A stretch of DNA of 64,000 bases from Pseudomonas wadenswilerensis (lineage in GTDB: Bacteria > Pseudomonadota > Gammaproteobacteria > Pseudomonadales > Pseudomonadaceae), in NCBI RefSeq assembly GCF_900497695.1, contig NZ_UIDD01000012.1:312501-376500 (forward strand), written 5' to 3'. Made by a program: the position numbers and the translations under genes. Within the stretch, counting starts at the first letter, position 1. Every line of letters begins with the position of its first letter. The notes under the pieces are model-generated. The model was not told the DNA's origin. It made no database searches and saw nothing but the letters and a program-made list of their open reading frames with translations. Shown piece by piece: positions 9,369 through 16,859 of this stretch.

Positions 9369-10901
9369 TTACAGGCTAGGCAGGACCTTGGCCGGCAGCA
9401 GGCCGGTCAGGCGCCCTTCGGCCAGCAGGGCGATGGCCGCCTCGATGTCCGGGGCGAAGAAGCGGTCTTTGTCGTAGTAAGCAACCTTGCTGCGCAGGGT
9501 TTGCCGCGCCTGTTCCAGCTTCGGCGAGGTCTTCAGGCCTTCGCGCAGGTCCAGGCCCTGGCAGGCGGCCAGCCATTCGACGGCAAGAATACCGCGCACG
9601 TTGTCGCTCATTTCCCACAGGCGCTTGCCAGCAGCCGGCGCCATCGACACGTGGTCTTCCTGGTTGGCCGAGGTCGGCAGGCTGTCGACGCTGTGCGGGT
9701 GAGCCAGGGCCTTGTTTTCGCTGGCCAGCGCAGCTGCGGTGACCTGGGCGATCATGAAGCCGGAGTTGACCCCGCCATTGGCCACCAGGAACGGCGGCAG
9801 CTGGGACATGTGCTTGTCCATCATCAACGAGATACGGCGTTCGCTGAGCGAACCGATTTCGGCGATGGCCAGGGCCATGTTGTCGGCGGCCATGGCCACC
9901 GGCTCGGCGTGGAAGTTACCACCGGAGATCACGTCACCTTCGGCGGCGAACACCAGCGGGTTGTCGGACACGGCGTTGGCTTCGATCACCAGCACTTCGG
10001 CGGCCTGGCGGAACTGGGTCAGGCAGGCGCCCATGACCTGTGGCTGGCAGCGCAGCGAGTACGGGTCCTGGACCTTGCCGCAGTTCTCGTGGGAGGCGGA
10101 GACTTCGCTGCCGTCACCCAGCAGGTCGCGGTAGCACGCTGCGGCGTCGATCTGGCCGCGCTGGCCACGGGCTTCATGAATGCGCGCATCGAACGGCGAA
10201 CGCGAACCCAGCACCGCTTCGACGGTCAGGCCACCGACCGACATGGCGGCAGCGAACAGGTCTTCACCTTCGAACAGACCGCGCAGGGCGAAGGCGGTGG
10301 ACGCCTGAGTGCCGTTGAGCAGCGCCAGGCCCTCTTTGGCCGCAAGAGTCAGCGGCTCGAGGCCGGCAACTGCCAGGGCTTCGGTGGCCGACAGCCATTG
10401 GCCGTTGTGGCGCGCCTTGCCTTCACCCAGCAGTACCAGCGACATGTGTGCCAGCGGGGCGAGGTCGCCGGAAGCGCCGACCGAACCTTTCAGCGGAATG
10501 TGCGGATAGACTTCGGCGTTGATCAGCGCGATCAGGGCGTTGATCACCTTGCGGCGGATGCCGGAGAAACCACGGCTCAGGCTGTTGACCTTGAGCACCA
10601 TGATCAGACGCACCAAGGCATCGTCAATCGGCTGGCCGACGCCTGCGGCGTGGGACAGCACCAGCGAACGCTGGAGGTTTTCCAGGTCGTGGCTGGCGAT
10701 ACGGGTCGAGGCCAGCAGGCCGAAACCGGTGTTGATGCCGTAGGCAGTGCGGTTTTCCGCGAGGATCTGCTCGACACAGGCGACGCTGGCGTCGATCTGC
10801 TGGTCGGCGCTGGAATCCAGCGTGAGTTTTACCGGCTGCTGGTAGATCGCACGCAGCTGAGCCAAGGTCAGGGTGCCGGGCTTCAGGGTCAATTCAGTCA
10901 C
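9369..10901 (-). CDS. hutH: Histidine ammonia-lyase
   Basis: Deaminates L-histidine to trans-urocanate and ammonia, the first step of the pathway. The GTG at 10901 (MTELTLKPG) follows GGAG with a 7-base spacer and gives 510 residues, the length of the well-studied P. putida enzyme. The Ala-Ser-Gly triad that cyclises to the MIO cofactor is seen in GSVGASGDLAPLAH (Ala143-Ser144-Gly145 counting the initiator). YGINTGFG near residue 54 supplies the catalytic tyrosine. It lies 67 bases after hutU, with a REP before hutT. Confidence 0.98.
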   Translation of the reverse strand: MTELTLKPGTLTLAQLRAIYQQPVKLTLDSSADQQIDASVACVEQILAENRTAYGINTGFGLLASTRIASHDLENLQRSLVLSHAAGVGQPIDDALVRLIMVLKVNSLSRGFSGIRRKVINALIALINAEVYPHIPLKGSVGASGDLAPLAHMSLVLLGEGKARHNGQWLSATEALAVAGLEPLTLAAKEGLALLNGTQASTAFALRGLFEGEDLFAAAMSVGGLTVEAVLGSRSPFDARIHEARGQRGQIDAAACYRDLLGDGSEVSASHENCGKVQDPYSLRCQPQVMGACLTQFRQAAEVLVIEANAVSDNPLVFAAEGDVISGGNFHAEPVAMAADNMALAIAEIGSLSERRISLMMDKHMSQLPPFLVANGGVNSGFMIAQVTAAALASENKALAHPHSVDSLPTSANQEDHVSMAPAAGKRLWEMSDNVRGILAVEWLAACQGLDLREGLKTSPKLEQARQTLRSKVAYYDKDRFFAPDIEAAIALLAEGRLTGLLPAKVLPSL

Positions 10902-10968
10902 GTTAATGCTCCGTACTCGTGAGGCGTATGCGCCTGCATAGATATCAGTATCAACCATTTACCGCAGA

Positions 10969-12648
10969 TCAGCCTGTGATCATCGGCAGGTTCAAGCCTT
11001 GTTCCTTGGCGCAGTCGATGGCGATCTGATAACCGGCATCGGCGTGACGCATGACACCGGTACCCGGGTCGTTGGTCAGTACGCGGGCGATCCGCTCGGC
11101 AGCCTCGTCGGTACCGTCGCAGACGATGACCATGCCCGAGTGCTGGGAGAAGCCCATGCCCACGCCACCACCGTGGTGCAGGGAGACCCAGGTCGCGCCG
11201 CTGGCAGTGTTGAGCAGGGCGTTGAGCAGTGGCCAGTCGGAGACGGCATCGGAGCCATCCTGCATCGATTCGGTTTCACGGTTCGGGCTGGATACCGAGC
11301 CGGAGTCCAGATGGTCACGGCCGATGACAATCGGCGCCGACAGCTCGCCGCTGCGGACCATTTCGTTGAACGCCAGGCCGAGCTTGGCGCGCTGGCCCAG
11401 GCCAACCCAGCAGATACGTGCTGGCAGGCCCTGGAAGCTGATGCGCTCGCGGGCCATGTCCAGCCAGTTGTGCAGGTGGGCGTCGTCCGGGATCAGTTCC
11501 TTGACCTTGGCGTCGGTCTTGTAGATGTCTTCGGCGTTACCCGACAGCGCTGCCCAGCGGAACGGACCGATACCACGGCAGAACAGCGGACGGATGTAGG
11601 CCGGTACGAAGCCCGGGAAGTCGAAGGCATTGGTCACGCCCTCTTCCTTGGCCATCTGGCGGATGTTGTTGCCGTAGTCGAAGGTCGGGATGCCCTGTTT
11701 CTGGAAGTCGAGCATGGCCTGGACGTGGACGGCCATCGATTGCTTGGCAGCCTTGACCACGGCAGCCGGTTCGGTCTGGGCGCGATCGCGGTACTGCTCC
11801 CAGGTCCAGCCAGCGGGCAGGTAACCGTTGAGCGGATCGTGGGCGCTGGTCTGGTCAGTGACCATGTCCGGGCGCACGCCACGCTTGACCAGCTCTGGCA
11901 GGATTTCAGCGGCATTGCCCAGCAGGGCGATGGAGATGGCCTTGCCTTCGGCGGTGTACTTGGCGATGCGTGCCAGGGCGTCATCGAGGTCCGTGGCTTG
12001 CTCATCGACGTAACGGCTGCTCAGGCGGAAGTCGATGCGGCTCTGCTGGCATTCGATGTTCAGCGAGCAGGCACCGGCCAGGGTTGCGGCCAGAGGCTGG
12101 GCGCCGCCCATGCCGCCGAGGCCTGCGGTCAGTACCCACTTGCCCTTGAGGCTGCCGTTGTAGTGCTGACGGCCGGCTTCGACGAAGGTTTCGTAGGTAC
12201 CCTGGACGATGCCCTGGCTGCCGATATAGATCCAGCTGCCGGCGGTCATCTGGCCGTACATGGCCAGGCCCTTGGCATCCAGTTCGTTGAAGTGTTCCCA
12301 GTTGGCCCAGTGCGGTACCAGGTTGGAGTTGGCGATCAGTACGCGCGGGGCGTTGCTGTGGGTCTTGAACACGCCGACCGGCTTGCCGGATTGCACCAGC
12401 AGGGTTTCGTCGTCGTTCAGGTTGGTCAGGCTCTCGACGATCTTGTCGTAGCACTCCCAGTTACGCGCGGCACGGCCAATACCGCCGTACACCACCAGCT
12501 CTTTCGGGTTCTCGGCGACTTCCGGGTCGAGGTTGTTCATCAGCATGCGCAACGGCGCTTCGGTCAGCCAGCTTTTGGCGGTCAGCTTGTTGCCGCGCGC
12601 TGCGCGGATTTCGACGTCACGGAATTTCTTGAAGTTGTTGTCAGTCAC
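10969..12648 (-). CDS. hutU: Urocanate hydratase
   Basis: NAD+-dependent hydration of urocanate to imidazolonepropionate (second step). The GTG at 12648 follows TTAGGAG and gives MTDNNFKKFRDVEIR and 559 residues, close to the known enzymes (about 557). Family signatures include VYGGIGRAARNWECYDKI, TAGLGGMGGAQPLA (NAD-binding region), DQTSAHDPLNGYLP and LHHGGGVGMGFSQH. It is the promoter-proximal gene of the catabolic operon; a GG-N10-GC promoter and a HutC-type palindrome lie about 80-110 bases upstream. Confidence 0.98.
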   Translation of the reverse strand: MTDNNFKKFRDVEIRAARGNKLTAKSWLTEAPLRMLMNNLDPEVAENPKELVVYGGIGRAARNWECYDKIVESLTNLNDDETLLVQSGKPVGVFKTHSNAPRVLIANSNLVPHWANWEHFNELDAKGLAMYGQMTAGSWIYIGSQGIVQGTYETFVEAGRQHYNGSLKGKWVLTAGLGGMGGAQPLAATLAGACSLNIECQQSRIDFRLSSRYVDEQATDLDDALARIAKYTAEGKAISIALLGNAAEILPELVKRGVRPDMVTDQTSAHDPLNGYLPAGWTWEQYRDRAQTEPAAVVKAAKQSMAVHVQAMLDFQKQGIPTFDYGNNIRQMAKEEGVTNAFDFPGFVPAYIRPLFCRGIGPFRWAALSGNAEDIYKTDAKVKELIPDDAHLHNWLDMARERISFQGLPARICWVGLGQRAKLGLAFNEMVRSGELSAPIVIGRDHLDSGSVSSPNRETESMQDGSDAVSDWPLLNALLNTASGATWVSLHHGGGVGMGFSQHSGMVIVCDGTDEAAERIARVLTNDPGTGVMRHADAGYQIAIDCAKEQGLNLPMITG

Positions 12649-12726
12649 GGAAATGGCTCCTAAGCGATCGGTCCAGAGCAACCCAGGCATTGGGTGGGTC
12701 ATGGCACTTATACAAACACATCTTTA

Positions 12727-12740
12727 CTTGTATGTACAAG
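12727..12740. promoter_or_regulatory. HutC-type operator upstream of hutU
   Basis: CTTGTATGTACAAG is a palindrome apart from its central two bases and contains the TGTA-N2-TACA core also seen next to hutF. The expected start point of the sigma54-type promoter at 12746-12760 falls inside it, so a bound repressor would block transcription. The assignment to HutC is inferred from context and from known Pseudomonas hut regulation. Confidence 0.75.
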
Positions 12741-12745
12741 CATAG

Positions 12746-12760
12746 GCAATTGAAATGCCA
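12746..12760 (-). promoter_or_regulatory. Sigma54-type (-24/-12) promoter for hutU
   Basis: On the minus strand this reads TGGCATTTCAATTGC, matching TGGCAC-N5-TTGC with GG and GC exactly 10 bases apart. The predicted start lies near 12734, giving a leader of about 85 bases to the hutU GTG. Sigma54 dependence of hutU with CbrAB/NtrBC is known in Pseudomonas. Confidence 0.78.
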
Positions 12761-12883
12761 ACTCCTCCCGAGGACCGCTTACCCGGTTCCAACGCAGGCG
12801 CTAGAGCCCCGCAGCGTGGGCGCTGCAGGGATACAAAAAAAATTTGGGGAGATGAACGGTCAAGCAATCTGGACCAGCGGCAT

Positions 12884-12900
12884 TGCACCACTTTGGGTCA
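12884..12900. promoter_or_regulatory. Possible NtrC/enhancer-type site upstream of hutU
   Basis: TGCACCACTTTGGGTCA shares 12 of 17 bases with the NtrC consensus TGCACCAACATGGTGCA and lies about 135 bases upstream of the sigma54 promoter, a normal enhancer distance. Two GTAACA elements, the half-site reported for CbrB, sit close by at 12905-12910 and 12937-12942. Which activator binds cannot be told from sequence. Confidence 0.4.
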
Positions 12901-12911
12901 TTCGGTAACAG

Positions 12912-12936
12912 GCCCGACCGAGCGGCTCGGCCGGGC
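12912..12936 (-). terminator. GC-rich stem-loop after hutD
   Basis: GCCCGGCCGAG, a 3-base loop, then CTCGGTCGGGC on the minus strand (one G-T pair) lies 10 bases after hutD. There is no T-run, so it may slow transcription from hutCD into the hutU promoter region rather than be a classical terminator. Confidence 0.45.
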
Positions 12937-12945
12937 GTAACAATT

Positions 12946-13518
12946 TTAGTCCGCGATCAGTTCGATCAGACAGCAGCGCCCCTGAATGTTCAAGGCCTGC
13001 AGGTTGTGATTACCTTCCAGACGCAAGCAGTCGTAACGACCCAACACGTGCGTCCCTTGACCGGTCAACGCCACCTCAACCTGGGAGGCTGCCGCAAACA
13101 GCAGCAGGGTCGAAGCCGAACTGAACACCTGCTGGGTGCCGTCGAGCCACTGCAGGCGCGCGCGGTAACGCTCGGGGGAATAAATCAGGTTGAAATCGCG
13201 AATCGAACCACCGAGCAGGCTGCAACTGACCTGACTCTCGCCACTGAAGGCAAAGGCATCGAACGGCAACAGCGGGCGCGTCGGCTGACCGTCGACCTGC
13301 AAGCGCATGCCCTCGCCCTCGAGCACGGTGATGATCCGCTGATAACCGGCAAAGCTGGAAAAACCACCGGATTCGCTGATATCGGCAATCGACAGGCGCC
13401 AGCCGAAGCCGTCCAGGCCAACGCCTGCATCGCGGGTGATTTCTTCGGTGCTGCCGCCGCCGTTCTTCCACGGCATGCGGGGGTAGTCTTTGGCGCGTAA
13501 TACCTGCAACTGGCTCAT
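12946..13518 (-). CDS. hutD: HutD family protein
   Basis: Cupin-like protein of 190 residues found in Pseudomonas hut loci. In P. fluorescens it is reported to limit hut operon activity, possibly by sensing a pathway intermediate; it is not a pathway enzyme. The start at 13518 (MSQLQVLRAKDYPRMPWKNGGGSTEEI) overlaps the hutC stop by 4 bases, so hutC and hutD are coupled. The WKNGGGSTEE motif and the beta-rich character fit the HutD/Ves family. The frame is open upstream inside hutC but that is a shadow. Confidence 0.93.
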   Translation of the reverse strand: MSQLQVLRAKDYPRMPWKNGGGSTEEITRDAGVGLDGFGWRLSIADISESGGFSSFAGYQRIITVLEGEGMRLQVDGQPTRPLLPFDAFAFSGESQVSCSLLGGSIRDFNLIYSPERYRARLQWLDGTQQVFSSASTLLLFAAASQVEVALTGQGTHVLGRYDCLRLEGNHNLQALNIQGRCCLIELIAD

Positions 13519-14261
13519 TTGCTGAAGCGTCCTTCCAAGCGATGACGGGATCCGGGATGAATCAGACGAGCGGCAGTCACTGGCTGACGCCCCGACCAGG
13601 TGCGGCGGCGGATCAGCAGGCACGGCTCGCCCTGTTCGATTTGCAGCAGGCGGCATTCTTCCGGCTCGGCGAGGATCGCTTCGACCACGTGCTCGCCTTC
13701 GGTCAGCGGTGCGACCTGGGACAGGTATGCGTAGGGCGTCTGCCGGGTGAAGTCCTGCTTGAGGTAGTCGGGTGCCACTGCGGCGTTGACGAAGCGGTCT
13801 TCGATCTGCACGGCGACGCCGTTCTCGTAATGCACGATCAGCGAGTGGAACACCCGCTGGCCTTCACGCATGTCCAGGGCCAGGGCGCGCTCGGAACCGG
13901 CGGCCTCTTCGGCCAGGACAATCACCTGGCAGCTGTGCTCGTGGCCGCGGGCGGCGATCTCGTCGGCAATGTTGTTGACCTCGAACAGTGCCGAACGGGT
14001 CTTGGGCTCGGCGACAAAGGTGCCGACGCCCTGCATGCGCACCAGCAGACCTTCGGCGGTCAACTCGCGCAGGGCGCGGTTGATGGTCATGCGGCTGAAA
14101 CCCAACTGGTTGACCAGCTCGCTTTCAGACGGCACCCGGTGATGGGGCGGCCAGCTGCCATTCTGGATCTGCTGGGCGATCATCTGTTTGACCCGGGCGT
14201 ACAGCGGCGCCGGACCCTCGCCCATCTGGGCAACCAGCGCGGAGACAGGAGGTGTCGGCAC
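13515..14261 (-). CDS. hutC: Histidine utilisation repressor, GntR family (HutC subfamily)
   Basis: GntR-type winged helix at the N-terminus (PLYARVKQMIAQQI...VPSESELVNQLGFSRMTINRAL) followed by a UTRA ligand-binding domain; urocanate is the established inducer. The product has 248 residues. The start is GTG at 14261 with AAGGA upstream. It is divergent from hutF with about 108 bases between them, where a TGTATATACA palindrome sits, and is translationally coupled to hutD. It probably represses itself, hutF and hutU. Confidence 0.96.
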   Translation of the reverse strand: MPTPPVSALVAQMGEGPAPLYARVKQMIAQQIQNGSWPPHHRVPSESELVNQLGFSRMTINRALRELTAEGLLVRMQGVGTFVAEPKTRSALFEVNNIADEIAARGHEHSCQVIVLAEEAAGSERALALDMREGQRVFHSLIVHYENGVAVQIEDRFVNAAVAPDYLKQDFTRQTPYAYLSQVAPLTEGEHVVEAILAEPEECRLLQIEQGEPCLLIRRRTWSGRQPVTAARLIHPGSRHRLEGRFSK

Positions 14262-14326
14262 GGAAGATATCCTTGTTCGGTTGAATGAACGGTAGCTTGC
14301 CGGAGTTTACCCAGCAGGCAAACGTC

Positions 14327-14342
14327 TGTATATGTATATACA
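14327..14342. promoter_or_regulatory. HutC-type operator between hutC and hutF
   Basis: TGTATATGTATATACA contains the perfect palindrome TGTATATACA at 14333-14342 and an overlapping TGTATA half-site. It lies 28 bases before the hutF start and could serve both divergent genes. Confidence 0.72.
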
Positions 14343-14369
14343 AATAATCACAATTGAGGTGCCGTGCCG

Positions 14370-15734
14370 ATGTCCGTCTTCTTTGCCGAACGTGCTTTGC
14401 TGCCTACGGGCTGGGCCGAAAACGTCCGAATCGAGGTCGGCGCTGACGGCCTGCTGACCAGCATCCAGGCCAACGCCTCGGCCGAAAACGCCGAACGCCT
14501 GGCCGGTCCGCTGCTGCCAGGCATGCCCAACCTGCACTCGCACGCCTTCCAGCGCGCCATGGCCGGGCTCGCGGAAGTGGCCGGCAACCCTAACGACAGC
14601 TTCTGGACCTGGCGCGAGCTGATGTATCGCCTGGTCGGCAAGATCAGCCCTGAACAGCTGCAGGTCATCGCCCGTCAGCTGTACATCGAAATGCTCAAGG
14701 CCGGCTACACCTCGGTCGCCGAATTCCATTACGTTCACCACGACACCCAGGGCCAGGCCTACGCCGACCCGGCGGAACTGTCCTTGCGCATCAGTGCCGC
14801 GGCGCGCGCCAGCGGCATCGGCCTGACCCTGCTGCCAGTGCTGTACAGCCACTCGGGCTTTGGCGGGCAAACACCGAACGAAGGCCAGCGGCGCTTTATC
14901 AACAGCACCGAACAGTATCTGAACCTGCAGGCGCGCCTGGCGCCACTGCTGGCCGAGCAGCCCGCGCAAGGGCTGGGCCTGTGCTTCCACTCCCTGCGCG
15001 CGGTCACCCCGGAGCAGATCGCCCAGGTACTGGCCGCCAGCGACAAGGCCTGCCCGGTGCACATCCATATCGCCGAGCAACAGAAGGAAGTCGACGACTG
15101 CCTGGCCTGGAGCGGCCGCCGGCCTTTGCAGTGGCTCTATGAGAACACCGAAGTGGATCAGCGCTGGTGCCTGGTCCACGCCACCCATGCCGAGCCCGAC
15201 GAAGTCGAGCTGATGGCCCGCAGCGGCGCGGTTGCCGGCCTGTGCCTGACCACCGAAGCGAACCTGGGCGACGGTATCTTCCCGGCCGTGGACTACCTGG
15301 CCCAGGGCGGGCGCCTGGGAATCGGCTCGGACAGCCATGTGTCGTTGAGCGTGGTCGAGGAATTGCGCTGGCTGGAGTATGGCCAGCGCCTGCGCGACCA
15401 GCGCCGTAACCGCCTGTACCGCGGCGATCAGCCGATGGTCGGGCGCACCCTGTTCGATGCCGCCCTGAGCGGTGGCGCGCAGGCGCTGGGGCAGCCGATT
15501 GGCGAACTGGCGGTGGGCAAGCGCGCGGACTGGCTGGTGCTCGATGGCAACGACCCGTATCTGTCGACAGCCAGTGAAGACGGCATTCTCAACCGCTGGC
15601 TGTTTGCTGGCGGTGACCGTCAGGTGCGCGACGTGATGGTCAACGGCCAGTGGGTAGTGCGCCAAGGGCACCATGCCCAGGAAGAAGACAGCGCGCGGGA
15701 GTTTGCCGGAGTGCTGCGCAGCCTGTTGGGCTGA
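14370..15734 (+). CDS. hutF: Formimidoylglutamate deiminase
   Basis: Amidohydrolase that deiminates N-formimino-L-glutamate to N-formylglutamate and ammonia, feeding HutG. I chose the ATG at 14370 (MSVFFAERALLP), 10 bases after GAGG; an in-frame GTG at 14364 (MPMSVFF) is the alternative, with only 4 bases of spacing. The product has 454 residues. Metal-site motifs NLHSHAFQRAMAG, HIHIAEQQKEVDDC, LVHATHAEPDE and IGSDSHVSLS are all present. It is the only hut gene on the plus strand and shares its regulatory region with hutC. Confidence 0.95.
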   Translation: MSVFFAERALLPTGWAENVRIEVGADGLLTSIQANASAENAERLAGPLLPGMPNLHSHAFQRAMAGLAEVAGNPNDSFWTWRELMYRLVGKISPEQLQVIARQLYIEMLKAGYTSVAEFHYVHHDTQGQAYADPAELSLRISAAARASGIGLTLLPVLYSHSGFGGQTPNEGQRRFINSTEQYLNLQARLAPLLAEQPAQGLGLCFHSLRAVTPEQIAQVLAASDKACPVHIHIAEQQKEVDDCLAWSGRRPLQWLYENTEVDQRWCLVHATHAEPDEVELMARSGAVAGLCLTTEANLGDGIFPAVDYLAQGGRLGIGSDSHVSLSVVEELRWLEYGQRLRDQRRNRLYRGDQPMVGRTLFDAALSGGAQALGQPIGELAVGKRADWLVLDGNDPYLSTASEDGILNRWLFAGGDRQVRDVMVNGQWVVRQGHHAQEEDSAREFAGVLRSLLG

Positions 15735-15741
15735 TTACGCC

Positions 15742-15791
15742 ATCGCGGGGCAAGCCCGCTCCTACACTGTGGGAGCTGGCTTGCCAGCGAT
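15742..15791. repeat. Hybrid REP pair
   Basis: ATCGCGGGGCAAGCCCGCTCC faces GGAGCTGGCTTGCCAGCGAT. The two arms belong to different REP subtypes but still pair at GCAAGC/GCTTGC and GCTCC/GGAGC. It sits after hutF and before the convergent blc. Confidence 0.85.
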
Positions 15792-15798
15792 TTGGGCA

Positions 15799-16374
15799 TC
15801 AAGGCTTAGCCGCAGCCATCTCCTTGTCCGCTACCCGCCAGATCAGCCGCTGGGTGTCGTAGCCCTGCTGGCGCGCCTTGGCCAGCAGGCTTTCGCGCTG
15901 CAAGGCCGGGATGGTCGGGGTACGCGAGAGTATCCACAGGTACTTGCGGTCCGGATTGCCGACCAGCGCGGTGTGGTATTTGTCGTCGACGTAGAGGATC
16001 CAGTAGTCACCCTTGGCAACGCCCGGTAGCAACTTCGAGAACCAGTTGTCGAACACCACCCAAAGCTTGTCGGTCTTGCCCGGCACCTGCACGTTGGCCG
16101 TGCCGCTGGCCTCCTGCCATTCACCTGCAAGGGTGCGGCAGCGGTTGAGCACACCGACGCTGCCGTCCGGCTTGAGGTTGTAATGGGCTTCGGACTGGGC
16201 GCAGTCACGCTGGAAATACATCGGCAAACGCGCCAACTCATACCACTTGCCCTGGTAGCGCTTGAGGTCGACGCTGTCGGCGGTCTTCGGCTCAAGGGAC
16301 CCGACGCCGGAGCTGGCGCAACCGCCGAGGATCAACCCGGCACACAGCACCAACAGCAAGTGCAGCCGCTTCAT
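15799..16374 (-). CDS. blc: Outer-membrane lipocalin lipoprotein
   Basis: Bacterial lipocalin thought to bind or carry lipids at the outer membrane. The start at 16374 (MKRLHLLLVL) gives a type II signal peptide with lipobox LGGC (Cys19), then the lipocalin signature GKWYELARLP and later YWILYVDDKYHTALVG and YLWILSR. The 191 residues are close to the family's usual length of about 180. The start overlaps the stop of the upstream small lipoprotein gene by 4 bases, so they form a two-gene unit. The long open frame upstream of this start is the antisense shadow of that gene. Confidence 0.92.
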   Translation of the reverse strand: MKRLHLLLVLCAGLILGGCASSGVGSLEPKTADSVDLKRYQGKWYELARLPMYFQRDCAQSEAHYNLKPDGSVGVLNRCRTLAGEWQEASGTANVQVPGKTDKLWVVFDNWFSKLLPGVAKGDYWILYVDDKYHTALVGNPDRKYLWILSRTPTIPALQRESLLAKARQQGYDTQRLIWRVADKEMAAAKP

Positions 16375-16625
16375 TTCAGACCCTGCCCGGAATACATCAA
16401 CACCTTGTCGCCGGCGTACTGGACGCTGATGAACGTTTTCTCGTCGCCCCAGGTGCAACTGGACATGCCCAGGGCGCCCGAGCAATCGGTCGGCGCGCCG
16501 AGCAGTTTTTCGACCTCGACCTTGGTCATCCCGGACTTGATCTGTGAATAGTTTTCCTGGTTGATCTTGTTGCACGCAGTAAGGAACACGCACAAGGACA
16601 GCAGGGCGAGGGAACGCAACGACAT
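16371..16625 (-). CDS. Small lipoprotein of unknown function, BamE/SmpA-like fold
   Basis: An 84-residue product with an N-terminal signal peptide and lipobox LTAC (Cys18). The segment YSQIKSGMTKVEVEKLLGAPTDC resembles the BamE/OmlA repeat, in which a GMT-x-VxxLLG motif starts a small alpha-beta domain. ATG at 16625 follows AGGAG. It is cotranscribed with blc (4-base overlap). A role in the outer membrane is inferred only from the lipobox and neighbour. Confidence 0.85.
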   Translation of the reverse strand: MSLRSLALLSLCVFLTACNKINQENYSQIKSGMTKVEVEKLLGAPTDCSGALGMSSCTWGDEKTFISVQYAGDKVLMYSGQGLK

Positions 16626-16859
16626 GAAGGGTCACTCCTGGACATGAGGGTGCAGGCGCGGTGGCCTACCGACAGCTTAGAAGGGAAAAAGCTCATCCGG
16701 TTCCCGAGCGCTCCGGTTTTGTTGGCGTCAAAGCCCCGCCATTGGTCGACTGGTGAGTTCTGCGATTAATCTTTTGTCCATAACGGACGACACAGGAAGG
16801 CGCTGCGACTGATTGCCGCGCCCCACCCGTTGACCCGCCTTGTGCAGACAGACCTCGCA

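Noticed and set aside
12649..12945. Small open frames in the hutU-hutD gap (for example 12690-12908).
   Set aside because: No ribosome-binding site or recognisable sequence; the region is explained by promoter, operator and enhancer elements.
15799..16635. A longer lipocalin start at 16635.
   Set aside because: The extra 87 residues are the antisense-like reading of the small lipoprotein gene and would remove the clean lipoprotein signal peptide at 16374.
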